This document shows, piece after piece, positions 1-7,091 of a stretch of 9,378 nucleotides of DNA. The translations under genes were made by a program, and so were the position numbers. The stretch is taken from NCBI GenBank assembly GCA_913049615.1, contig CAJWZI010000037.1, positions 1 through 9,378 of the forward strand, given 5' to 3'. This DNA is from an uncultured Alphaproteobacteria bacterium (GTDB lineage: Bacteria > Pseudomonadota > Alphaproteobacteria > GCA-2731375). Numbering within the stretch: the first letter of the stretch is position 1; every line of letters begins with the position of its first letter. The notes beneath the pieces were generated by a model. The model made no database searches, was not told the origin of the DNA, and saw only the letters and a program-made list of their open reading frames with translations.

Positions 1-2
1 AG

Positions 3-755
3 ATGGATTTTGAGGCCATGAGTGCAGAAGAAGTAGCTCAAGCCCGTGCCGTCATCGCACGGATGCGTTTGCCAATCATGGCAGTGCCAACGCGGCGTTT
101 TGCGGCTGATCGACATGGCCGATTGGTTGATATGAGGGCCTCCCTTCGGGCAGCGCTGCGAAATGACGGCGCGCCGTTACGGCATCGCTCGCCAAAATTT
201 CGTCATCCACCGCTGGTAGTCCTGTGCGACATTTCTGGCTCTATGAGCCGCTATAGCCGAATGTTCTTGCACTTCATGCATGCCATTACCAATGATCGGG
301 ACCGGGTACATACCTTTGTATTTGGGACGCGCCTGACTAATATTACTCGCCATCTGAGATACAGGGATGTGGATTTGGCTTTAGAGAAAGTTTCATGCGG
401 CGTCGACGACTGGTCTGGCGGTACCCGTATTGGTCATTGCTTGCATGAATTCAACGTCCATTGGTCTCGCCGGGTACTGGGCCAGGGGGCGGTGGTGTTG
501 ATGATTTCCGACGGCTTGGACCGGTATGCGGGCGAAGGGATTGGCAGGGAAATCGAGCGCCTGCACAAATCATGCCGGCACCTAATCTGGCTGAACCCCC
601 TATTGCGCTATGATGGGTTCGAACCCAAATCGAAAGGTATCAAGGCCTTGTTGCCCCATGTGGACGATTTCCGCACGGTGCATAATCTTGCTAGTCTTAG
701 GGACCTGGCAGAAGCTTTGAGCCGGCCACAATCTAGACGTTTGGAAGCAGCGTAA
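3..755 (+). CDS. coxE: CoxE-like VWA domain protein, 5' partial
   Basis: This is a von Willebrand factor A domain protein of the CoxE family, which works with the CoxD MoxR-type AAA+ ATPase in maturing the active site of CO dehydrogenase-like molybdenum hydroxylases in the cytoplasm. The metal-binding (MIDAS) residues are visible: DISGS gives Asp76, Ser78 and Ser80, Thr141 lies in the GGT of DWSGGTRIG, and Asp170 is in ISDG. Upstream, the family-typical TRR...G...D.R..LR segment covers about residues 30-50. At 250 residues it is far shorter than usual CoxE proteins (nearly 400). The ATG at position 3 sits inside a conserved region, so the true start is probably left of the window. Its stop codon overlaps the next start by one base (TAATG). 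The family call is firm; the exact client enzyme is inferred from neighbours. Confidence 0.9.
   Translation: MDFEAMSAEEVAQARAVIARMRLPIMAVPTRRFAADRHGRLVDMRASLRAALRNDGAPLRHRSPKFRHPPLVVLCDISGSMSRYSRMFLHFMHAITNDRDRVHTFVFGTRLTNITRHLRYRDVDLALEKVSCGVDDWSGGTRIGHCLHEFNVHWSRRVLGQGAVVLMISDGLDRYAGEGIGREIERLHKSCRHLIWLNPLLRYDGFEPKSKGIKALLPHVDDFRTVHNLASLRDLAEALSRPQSRRLEAA
743..747 (+). promoter_or_regulatory. Shine-Dalgarno site of the XdhC N-domain gene
   Basis: GGAAG lies seven bases before the ATG at 755, inside the 3' end of the coxE-like gene. It favours the 755 start over the in-frame ATG at 776, which has no purine-rich site at a suitable distance. Confidence 0.5.
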
Positions 756-1096
756 TGATGACGAGTTCTGGCAAAATGGTTGAACACGATAAGGTTCTGG
801 AAAAGGCGGCAGAATGGAAAGCGGCGGGCAAGGGCGTAGCCCTGGCGACGGTGGTTGCCACTTGGGGCTCCTCCCCACGCCCGGTGGGTAGCCAATTGGT
901 GGTAGAGGATAGCGGCGACTTTGTCGGTTCCGTCTCGGGTGGCTGCATTGAGGGTGCCGTTGTGACCGAAGCGCGAAAGAGTATCGCGGACGGTCAAACC
1001 CGTTTGATCGATTATGGCATCTCCGACGAAACCGCCTGGCAGGTCGGATTGGCTTGTGGCGGCAAGTGCGAAGTATTCATTGAGCCGGTCGAATGA
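755..1096 (+). CDS. XdhC/CoxI family protein, N-terminal domain only
   Basis: This small protein (113 residues) corresponds to the XdhC_CoxI domain alone. XdhC proteins bind molybdenum cofactor, help its sulfuration and hand it to xanthine dehydrogenase/CO dehydrogenase-type hydroxylases. Conserved blocks seen are GSSPRPVGSQ (38-47), SVSGGCIE (59-66, with Cys64) and the C-terminal CGGKCEVFIEPVE (101-113). The Rossmann half that is part of classical XdhC is missing here and is encoded by the next gene, which overlaps this one by four bases (ATGA). Start at 755 is chosen for its Shine-Dalgarno sequence and its coupling to the upstream stop; Met8 (776) is a possible alternative. There is no sign of frameshift: the domain ends at its natural boundary. 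Family assignment is strong; the exact split of work between the two halves is unknown to me. Confidence 0.9.
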   Translation: MMTSSGKMVEHDKVLEKAAEWKAAGKGVALATVVATWGSSPRPVGSQLVVEDSGDFVGSVSGGCIEGAVVTEARKSIADGQTRLIDYGISDETAWQVGLACGGKCEVFIEPVE

Positions 1097-1803
1097 AAAC
1101 GAATATTCTCGGGCAGTTATTGACCGATCGTGCAGCCAAGCGCCAGGTTGTTGTCGCCACCGACTTGACCAATGGCGATGGCCAGTTGATCTATCCTGCC
1201 GAAAGCGATGCCGCTGACGAACTTAACATCGCTGCTAGGCGGGTCATGGTGGCGGACAAAAGTGGCGTGGTTGAATTAGCCGACGGACGCAAGCTATTCT
1301 TGCATGTCCATAATCCGCCACTGCGAATGCTGGTCGTGGGCGCCGTGCATATCGCCCAGCCCCTATCGCAAATAGCGATCCTGGCCGGATATGACGTGTC
1401 CATCGTCGACCCTCGGCGCGAATTCGCTTCTGTTGACAGGTTCCCCGGCATTAATCTCATCGACGCCTGGCCCGATGACGGCGTTGACCAGTTCGCGCCT
1501 GACCGTCGTTCGGCTATCGTCACGCTGACCCATGACCCCAAGCTGGACGACCCTGCACTGATCAAGGTGCTACGATCGGATGCCTTTTATATCGGCTGTC
1601 TAGGTTCCACGCGGACACATGGTAAGCGCCTGGAACGTTTAGCGGTGGAAGGCTTTGGCGAGAGCGAATTCGTCCGTATCCACGGTCCAGTGGGATTGGA
1701 TATCGGTGCGAAGTCCCCGGCCGAGATCGCCGTTTCCATCATGGGCGAAATCATCGAGGCCCTGCGCCGGCCAAATTGGGCCGAGGCTAAGGCTGTGGAA
1801 TGA
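1093..1803 (+). CDS. XdhC family protein, C-terminal Rossmann domain
   Basis: This 236-residue protein carries the XdhC C-terminal Rossmann-like domain, the second half of the maturation factor that readies molybdenum cofactor for hydroxylases of the xanthine dehydrogenase family. Visible motifs are the nucleotide-fold turn GAVHIAQPL (83-91), IVDPRREFA (104-112) ending the second strand, LTHDPKLDDPAL (145-156), YIGCLGSTRTHGKRLERL (166-183), and GPVGLDIGAKSPAEIAVSI (198-216), all hallmarks of the family. The first 70 residues are a less conserved leader region. It starts within the stop of the preceding XdhC domain gene (ATGA at 1093-1096) and its own stop overlaps the start of the molybdopterin-binding/nucleotidyltransferase gene in the same way. 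The three are therefore probably made in fixed proportions from one transcript. Confidence 0.92.
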   Translation: MKTNILGQLLTDRAAKRQVVVATDLTNGDGQLIYPAESDAADELNIAARRVMVADKSGVVELADGRKLFLHVHNPPLRMLVVGAVHIAQPLSQIAILAGYDVSIVDPRREFASVDRFPGINLIDAWPDDGVDQFAPDRRSAIVTLTHDPKLDDPALIKVLRSDAFYIGCLGSTRTHGKRLERLAVEGFGESEFVRIHGPVGLDIGAKSPAEIAVSIMGEIIEALRRPNWAEAKAVE

Positions 1804-3425
1804 TCTTTGGCTCTACGCCCCTGGCCGATGCGGACGGAGCCGTGCTAGCCCATTCCGTGACGGCAAATGGTGTGCGCATGAAAAAGGGCCGTCGCCTGAG
1901 CAAGGGTGATTTGGATGTTTTGGCCAAAGCCGGCATCGTGGAGGTCGTTGCTGCGCGTCTGGAGGCCGGTGATGTGGACGAGGATACGGCTGCAAATACC
2001 ATCGCCCGGGCGTGCCAAGGTGCGGGCGCCAATCTCCAGGCTGCCTTCACAGGCCGTTGCAATCTCTACGCAGATACTCCTGGTGTCTTGGTGATTGACA
2101 AGGAACGGGTTGACGCCATGAACCGCATTCATGAAGCCGTCACACTCTCTACCCTGGCGCCATATGAGGCGGTAGAGGAGGGGCAAATGCTGGCTACCAT
2201 AAAGATCATTCCTTTCGCAGCCCCGCAGGAGGCAGTAGATCGTGCGGTCGAAATCGCGTCCGATATATCACCTCTCGTGGCCCTTGCCCCCTATAGGCCG
2301 CGTCGAGCCGGATTGATCATGACTACTTTGCCAGGCACCAAGGATAGGATTTTAAACAAGACGGCGGATGTCTTAGGGGCACGGCTGGTGGCGTTGGGCA
2401 GCAATTTGGTGGATCAACGGCGTTGTGCTCATGAAAGTGCTGAAATTGCCAAGTCTGTGGCGGCGCAATTAACACAGGGTCTTGATCCGATCTTGATATT
2501 CGGCGCCTCGGCTATTACTGACCGGCGGGATGAGGTGCCTAGCGGCATTGTTGCTGCAGGTGGAGAAGTACTGCATTTCGGCATGCCGGTGGATCCGGGC
2601 AATCTGCTGTTACTAGCTAAACATGGTGAGGTATCGGTGATTGGCCTTCCTGGCTGCGCCCGTTCGCCAAAACTGAATGGTTTTGATTGGGTTCTGCAGC
2701 GATTGCTGGCGGATCGGCTCGTGGGCAGAGATCAGATCATGGCGATGGGAGCTGGCGGTTTGCTTAAGGAAATACCTTCGCGCCCACAAATTCGAACTGG
2801 AAGTGCGGCTGACTTTCCTAAAGCGTCTCGTATAGCCGCAATCTTACTGGCCGCCGGACAGTCGCGCCGTATGGGTCCAGACAACAAACTTCTGGCAGAG
2901 ATCGATGGCAAGGCCATGCTAGCACGGGTGGTCGAGGCTGCGAAAGCTTCCCAAGTCGTTGATATCAGCGCCGTCACCGGGCATGAAGCGGACCAAGTGA
3001 AGGCGATACTCGCACGATATGCTATACCCACTGTTCATAATACAAAATTTGCCGAAGGGTTAAGCACGTCGTTGCAGGTGGGTGTTTCGGCCCTCTCCGA
3101 CAAATTCGACGGCATGATCGTGTTGCTGGGCGACATGCCTCGGATCTCCGCTAACCACATCGATCGGCTGATTGCCGCCTTCAATCCGTCGGAAGGGCGC
3201 GCTATCTGCGTCCCAACTTACCAAGGCAAGCGGGGAAATCCTGTTTTATTCGGTAAGCAATTTTTCGCGGAAATGAGGCAGGTGAGCGGCGACAGTGGCG
3301 CCAAGCACCTGATCGGCGAACATGAAGAGGAACTTGTAGAAGTTCCTATGGACGATGATGGAATATTTCTGGACGTGGATACACCCGATGCCCTGGCCGG
3401 GATTCGGGCTACTGACGTTGAATGA
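1800..3425 (+). CDS. Molybdopterin-binding / MocA-like nucleotidyltransferase fusion
   Basis: This is a two-domain protein of 541 residues for the last step of molybdenum cofactor synthesis. Residues 1 to about 335 form a molybdopterin-binding domain related to MoeA/MogA proteins, with GASAITDRRDEVPSGI (235-250), GMPVDPGNLL (261-270) and IGLPGCARSPKLNGFDWVL (281-299). Residues 345-541 form a MobA/MocA-type nucleotidyltransferase: LAAGQSRRMG (350-359) and NKLL (362-365) for nucleotide binding, GDMP (444-447) as metal site, GKRGNPVLF (476-484), GDSGAK (497-502) and DVDTPDAL (525-532). LAAG rather than the LAGG of MobA, together with the XdhC neighbours, points to CTP and molybdopterin cytosine dinucleotide, the cofactor form of CO dehydrogenase-like enzymes; this is inferred. 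The start is fixed by the ATGA overlap at 1800-1803. It is the last intact gene of the operon. Confidence 0.9.
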   Translation: MIFGSTPLADADGAVLAHSVTANGVRMKKGRRLSKGDLDVLAKAGIVEVVAARLEAGDVDEDTAANTIARACQGAGANLQAAFTGRCNLYADTPGVLVIDKERVDAMNRIHEAVTLSTLAPYEAVEEGQMLATIKIIPFAAPQEAVDRAVEIASDISPLVALAPYRPRRAGLIMTTLPGTKDRILNKTADVLGARLVALGSNLVDQRRCAHESAEIAKSVAAQLTQGLDPILIFGASAITDRRDEVPSGIVAAGGEVLHFGMPVDPGNLLLLAKHGEVSVIGLPGCARSPKLNGFDWVLQRLLADRLVGRDQIMAMGAGGLLKEIPSRPQIRTGSAADFPKASRIAAILLAAGQSRRMGPDNKLLAEIDGKAMLARVVEAAKASQVVDISAVTGHEADQVKAILARYAIPTVHNTKFAEGLSTSLQVGVSALSDKFDGMIVLLGDMPRISANHIDRLIAAFNPSEGRAICVPTYQGKRGNPVLFGKQFFAEMRQVSGDSGAKHLIGEHEEELVEVPMDDDGIFLDVDTPDALAGIRATDVE

Positions 3426-3443
3426 CCTAAAAAGCGCGATTTA

Positions 3444-3621
3444 ATGAGTAACAGCAAAATAACTGAGGACTTTCAAATTCTACTAGACGAATTTGAACGG
3501 AGAGCAGGTGAGGCCTGCGTCATGGGTGGCGGGCGACGAACTTGCCTCTGATGAATTCGCCGGTCCCAGGGATTTGCGTGGCAGATTGATAAGTGCCAGA
3601 AAGGTCGCAATGAAGGCATAA
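3444..3621 (+). pseudogene. Possible frameshifted gene remnant
   Basis: The 222-base gap between the nucleotidyltransferase and the oxidoreductase genes holds two short overlapping frames. The first starts with ATG at 3444 and runs 35 residues to TGA at 3549-3551, containing FERRAGEACVMGGGRR. The second, one frame over, is open from 3487 to TAA at 3619-3621 and contains DEFAGPRDLRGRLISARK. The first resembles the N terminus of acyl-CoA carboxylase carboxyltransferase (beta) subunits (ERR...A..MGGG), and the second faintly resembles their C terminus (DE...PR..R..LI.A). If so, this is what is left after the roughly 450-residue middle was lost. The likeness is by eye and weak. Alternatively the second frame is a small gene starting at GTG 3508, which has GGAG five bases upstream, or the whole stretch is merely non-coding. 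Confidence 0.25.
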
Positions 3622-3635
3622 ATGCTCAAAGCGGC

Positions 3636-3639
3636 GGAG
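3636..3639 (+). promoter_or_regulatory. Shine-Dalgarno site of the LLM oxidoreductase gene
   Basis: GGAG stands eight bases before the ATG at 3648, which supports that start codon. It lies just after the possible gene remnant, so the oxidoreductase is translated independently of the upstream operon. Confidence 0.55.
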
Positions 3640-3647
3640 TTTCTAAT

Positions 3648-4655
3648 ATGAAAGTTGATGCAGTTCTGACGTCGGATTTAGACAAGGCGGGAGCCGAGGC
3701 CCAAGAGCTTGAGGAAATGGGCTATGACGGTTTGAAATCAATCGAGACGGGGCATGATCCTTTTTTCCCCCTGTTGTTGGCGACACAAACTACCAGAAAT
3801 ATTGACCTGACCACCGGTATAGCCGTTGCTTTTGCCCGCTCGCCCATGACCTTGGCGAATGTGGGGCATGATTTGAATGCAGTGTCTAAGGGGCGCTTCT
3901 GCCTTGGCTTGGGGTCGCAGATCCGCCCCCATATCACTAAGCGATATTCCATGCCCTGGTCATCTCCCGCCGCTCGGATGCGGGAGCTGATCATGGCCAT
4001 GCGAGCGATTTGGGCCTGCTGGCATAAAGGCGAGCCCCTTGAGTTTCTGGGCAAATTTTACACACACACGCTAATGACGCCGTTCTTTACGCCAACAAAT
4101 ATTGAATATGGCCCACCTAAGGTCTTTTTAGCCGCCGTCGGGCCAATGATGGCCGAAGTTGCTGGCGAGGTTGCTGACGGTTTGCTAGTGCATGGGTTTA
4201 CCAATCAGGATTATCTGGAAAACGTTACTCTGCCTGCACTTGAGCGGGGCTTCGCCAAGGCTGGAAAGACCAGGGCAAATTTCGAGATTGCTTATCCGGT
4301 GTTCTCGGTTAAGGGCCGAGACGAAAAAGAAATAGCTTCAGAAACCACTAAGATGCGTCAGCAAATTGCCTTTTATGGTTCCACGCCGGCCTACAAGCCA
4401 GTGTTGGATGCCATCGACGCTGGCGAATTGCAGCCCGAACTGAATGCTATGTCGAAACAGGGGCGTTGGGAGGCTATGGGGGAGTTGATCGGCGACGATG
4501 TTTTGAACAAATTCGCCGTCCAAGGCGATGCGGCGGAGATCGCCAACCAGATAAAGACCCGTTATGGCCATATTGCAGACCGCACGGCGGCCTCCTACGC
4601 CACGCTTGACCGTGAGGAAAGGGTTATCTTCATCGAGGCATTAAAAAGCGATTAG
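3648..4655 (+). CDS. LLM-class F420-type oxidoreductase (TIGR03617-like)
   Basis: This 335-residue protein belongs to the bacterial luciferase-like TIM-barrel family, in the branch annotated as probable F420-dependent oxidoreductases of the MSMEG_2256 type (TIGR03617). Family marks are GYDGLKSIETGHDPFFPLLLA (residues 25-45), the barrel strand and loop TGIAVAFARSPMTLA (56-70), GRFCLGLGSQIRPHITKRY (82-100), PPKVFLAAVGP (156-166) and the flavin-region segment EVADGLLVHGF (174-184). Length matches the family. The start has a good GGAG site. The substrate cannot be read from the sequence, and F420 use is inferred from family only: no F420 synthesis gene is in the window, and FMN-using relatives exist. 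It lies 222 bases behind the molybdenum cofactor operon on the same strand, so it may or may not share its transcript; on the other side it converges with the MFS gene. Confidence 0.85.
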   Translation: MKVDAVLTSDLDKAGAEAQELEEMGYDGLKSIETGHDPFFPLLLATQTTRNIDLTTGIAVAFARSPMTLANVGHDLNAVSKGRFCLGLGSQIRPHITKRYSMPWSSPAARMRELIMAMRAIWACWHKGEPLEFLGKFYTHTLMTPFFTPTNIEYGPPKVFLAAVGPMMAEVAGEVADGLLVHGFTNQDYLENVTLPALERGFAKAGKTRANFEIAYPVFSVKGRDEKEIASETTKMRQQIAFYGSTPAYKPVLDAIDAGELQPELNAMSKQGRWEAMGELIGDDVLNKFAVQGDAAEIANQIKTRYGHIADRTAASYATLDREERVIFIEALKSD

Positions 4656-4769
4656 GGCTATGTGACTTCAAAGCAATAGACGTAACCCCAGATTCATGAC
4701 CAAGTCGAGGGCTCGGCTCTGTCGCGAACCGGGACCAGGAGTGGAAAAGCAGAAATTGTGTGGCATAAT

Positions 4770-6095
4770 TCACTCTTTGCCAGACGGATCAGGCAGGGTC
4801 AGCGTTACTGCGATGGCCAGTGCGGCGAGCGAGCCAGAGGCCAGGTAGGCGGCCGTAAATTCACCACAATAATCTGCCATGACGCCGGCTAGAATGGGTC
4901 CAAGGATCTGGCCAATGCCGAAAATGGCGGTCAGCTTGCCTAGAATGCCTGCTACCCGCTCTGGAGACGCATAGTCTGCTACGGTAGCGCCCATTATTAG
5001 GGGCAGGCTGAATGTTGACAGGCCATACAAAACGACAGATGCATAGACTGACCAGGCGCCACTGCCAAATGCGATCAGGGCATAGGCAAAGGTCTGAAAG
5101 GAAAGCGATGCCGCGATACCCGCCCGTCTGCCGAAGCGGTCGGAGAAACCTCCAAAAAGCGGTCCGCAGAACAGGCTGCAAATGCCCAGCCAAATCCAGA
5201 ACTGCCCGGCCTTGGCCTGGTCCATGCCATGTTCCCTTACAAGGGTCGTAATGATGAAGGTGGCGTAGACAACGTAAGTTAGGCCAAATAAAAAATAGAT
5301 AATACTGAGGCGCGGTGTGACCTTTCCCAGAATTTTCTGGGTCTGGACGCTCCGAGGATCGTGCTTCTCTTGTGCGTCGGTTTGTTCCCGTTCTCCACCG
5401 AATGGCGTCAGGCCCAGTTCCATGGGTCTGTTGCGCATCATGACCAGGCTAAACAGAATCAATGGCACGCAAACAAGAGCCAGGCCGCCCCAGCCCAAAC
5501 GCCAGCCGGTTTGCGCCATTTGCCCGTTAATCCATGGTACCGCCCAGCCCGCTAGAATGACCGCCAGGCCAAAGCCGATAGAAAGAAATCCGATAGCTCG
5601 TCCGCGCCAACTGGTGGTGAACCAATGGGGCATAATTGCAATTGTGCAAACCAGTGCAATGCCACTGCCTAAACCCGTGAAGCCATAGAGGATCGCGATT
5701 GGAAGAAAGTTCTTGGCGACGGAGACACCCAACATGGTCGCCACAACCAACATTAAGGATAAGAAAATTAGCCGACGTTCACCATAGCGCGGTAGTAAAC
5801 GGCGGACCCAAAGGGCGCCCAGCAGATAACCAACAAAATTCGCAGTGGAGATCCAACCCATTTGTACATAAGACAGGGTCAACGCCTCGCCCATAGCGGG
5901 TAGCAACATGCCCAGGGCGAAGCGTCCAACACCCAGACAGACAAATATGCTGAAAATGGCGGAGATCACAATCCACCAGCCATAGTGCAAGCCTGTCATG
6001 GGCGCGGACGGCGATATTCGATGTCGGACCGACGATCCGTCCGGTGGCCCTATCACAATCGGTCCCTCTTTTTGTTCTTCATAAGGTGTCGTCAT
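4770..6095 (-). CDS. MFS transporter, YbfB/YjiJ-like
   Basis: This inner-membrane permease of the major facilitator superfamily has about twelve hydrophobic helices in two sets of six. The first helix begins at GWWIVISAIFSIF and runs into GVGRFALGMLLPAMGEAL, followed by STANFVGYLLGAL; this pattern resembles the YbfB/YjiJ group. Loop motifs typical of MFS are RRLLPRYGERR after helix 2 and GGFSDRFGRRAG after helix 8. A charged central loop (GGEREQTDAQEKHDPRS) separates the halves. The reading frame stays open up to 6230, but the first 45 residues there look non-coding and would leave only six bases to the divergent gene, so ATG at 6095 (441 residues) is preferred; ATG at 5999, right before helix 1, is also possible. 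None has a clear Shine-Dalgarno site. The substrate is unknown. Confidence 0.85.
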   Translation of the reverse strand: MTTPYEEQKEGPIVIGPPDGSSVRHRISPSAPMTGLHYGWWIVISAIFSIFVCLGVGRFALGMLLPAMGEALTLSYVQMGWISTANFVGYLLGALWVRRLLPRYGERRLIFLSLMLVVATMLGVSVAKNFLPIAILYGFTGLGSGIALVCTIAIMPHWFTTSWRGRAIGFLSIGFGLAVILAGWAVPWINGQMAQTGWRLGWGGLALVCVPLILFSLVMMRNRPMELGLTPFGGEREQTDAQEKHDPRSVQTQKILGKVTPRLSIIYFLFGLTYVVYATFIITTLVREHGMDQAKAGQFWIWLGICSLFCGPLFGGFSDRFGRRAGIAASLSFQTFAYALIAFGSGAWSVYASVVLYGLSTFSLPLIMGATVADYASPERVAGILGKLTAIFGIGQILGPILAGVMADYCGEFTAAYLASGSLAALAIAVTLTLPDPSGKE

Positions 6096-6236
6096 CCGAA
6101 TACAGTCTGTAGCCTTTGGCATTGCATATTGTGGTGCATTAACTGTGGTGATAGGTGAACAGGTACAGTGGCGCAATGTAGCCCAGCGAATCTTTCTTGG
6201 ACCATATAAAACAGTTGAAGGGCAATTCACCCGGAT
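6096..6236. promoter_or_regulatory. Divergent intergenic region, MFS gene / NDUFAF6-like gene
   Basis: These 141 bases must carry the promoters of both divergent genes. On the plus strand TATAAA at 6205-6210 could be a -10 box about 26 bases before the ATG at 6237, but no fitting -35 is seen. On the minus strand TTGCGC and TATCAC spaced by 17 bases form a weak candidate for the transporter. No clear operator palindrome is visible. Confidence 0.3.
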
Positions 6237-7091
6237 ATGGCAAATCAGGTCGTGAACAAGAATGCGTTGGCCTATTGCCTGGGCAAATTGAGGCGGGAGG
6301 ACAGGGATCGGTATTTGACCCTGTTATTTGCACCGAGAACCGCGCGCTCCGGATTGGTTGCCATTTATGCCTTTAACCTGGAATGCGCCCGCGCCGTAGC
6401 AGCGGGCGGGGAACAACCCCTGTTGGGTCAGATGCGCCTACAATGGTGGCGAGATTGTCTGACCGGGCTGGGCAGCGATCCATCGCGGCAGGGTGCCCAT
6501 CCCTTGCTGTCTATCCTCTCCCAGCATACCCATCTTGCGTTGGGGTTGCAGGTGCAGCTGTCGGCTCGGGAGAGAGATCTGACCAATTCGGCATTCTTAA
6601 CACTGGATGAGGTTGTAGACCATGCTGCAGTGACGGGTGGTGGCCTGGCTGCCTTGGCTGCGTTGCAATTGGACGAGGATCAGGAGGCACCGGCCCGGGC
6701 AGCTGGTACGGCCTATGCCTTGGCAGGCATGCTACGCGCAATACCTTTTCAAAGGCCAGGTCGAGCCTTTCAAGGTCGGCTGTGTCTACCTCGCAACCTT
6801 ATAGAAGCACAGGGACTTTCGGACGATGAAATTTGGTCTGGTAAACGGCTGGACGCCATTGTGGCTTGTGTACGACCCGTAGCTGAGGCTGCACAGTCGC
6901 AATTGGATGAAATGACAAGTACCGGAGGTGCAGGTACGGCTATATCGCCGATGCTGCACGGCACCTTAGCGCGAGCCTATCTGTCGCGACTTGCCAAGGT
7001 TGGCTATAACCCGTATTCGTCAAAACTGGGTCTGCACCCCTTGGCCCGTCCCCTTATTCTGTATTGGCGCGCCCTTCTGCGCCGGCCCTAG
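6237..7091 (+). CDS. Squalene/phytoene synthase-like protein, NDUFAF6 type
   Basis: This 284-residue protein has the squalene/phytoene synthase fold but matches the branch of human NDUFAF6, a complex I assembly factor. Shared features include [19 protein letters not shown] (13-31), the block R(S)[16 protein letters not shown] (37-54), [10 protein letters not shown] (64-73), [20 protein letters not shown] (166-185) followed by [14 protein letters not shown], and a C-terminal [16 protein letters not shown]. True synthases carry two aspartate-rich motifs that bind the diphosphate-Mg complex. The first would follow YAF and is replaced by NLECARAV; the second (usually NILRDV-like) reads GMLRAIPF. 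Both lack the acids, so prenyl-diphosphate chemistry is unlikely. A role in respiratory complex I assembly is an inference from the mitochondrial relative. The ATG at 6237 lacks a good Shine-Dalgarno site. The 3' end overlaps trmFO tail to tail. Confidence 0.85.
   Translation: MANQVVNKNALAYCLGKLRREDRDRYLTLLFAPRTARSGLVAIYAFNLECARAVAAGGEQPLLGQMRLQWWRDCLTGLGSDPSRQGAHPLLSILSQHTHLALGLQVQLSARERDLTNSAFLTLDEVVDHAAVTGGGLAALAALQLDEDQEAPARAAGTAYALAGMLRAIPFQRPGRAFQGRLCLPRNLIEAQGLSDDEIWSGKRLDAIVACVRPVAEAAQSQLDEMTSTGGAGTAISPMLHGTLARAYLSRLAKVGYNPYSSKLGLHPLARPLILYWRALLRRP

Noticed and set aside
1191..1565. Long open frame on the minus strand inside the XdhC C-domain gene
   Set aside because: It lies wholly antisense to a clearly recognised gene, has a serine/arginine-rich composition typical of a shadow frame, and matches no family I know.
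4656..4769. Possible bidirectional terminator between the convergent oxidoreductase and MFS genes
   Set aside because: GC-rich stretches such as gagggctcggctc are present but no stable inverted repeat followed by a T-run was found on either strand.
5317..5688. Plus-strand open frame of 123 residues within the MFS gene
   Set aside because: It is the reverse-strand shadow of membrane-helix codons, rich in Arg and Pro, with no recognisable domain.
6096..6230. Extended N terminus of the MFS transporter up to 6230
   Set aside because: The extra 45 residues (MNCPSTVLYGPRK...) show no family-like sequence, and this start would leave six bases between two divergent genes. The ATG at 6095 or 5999 is more plausible.
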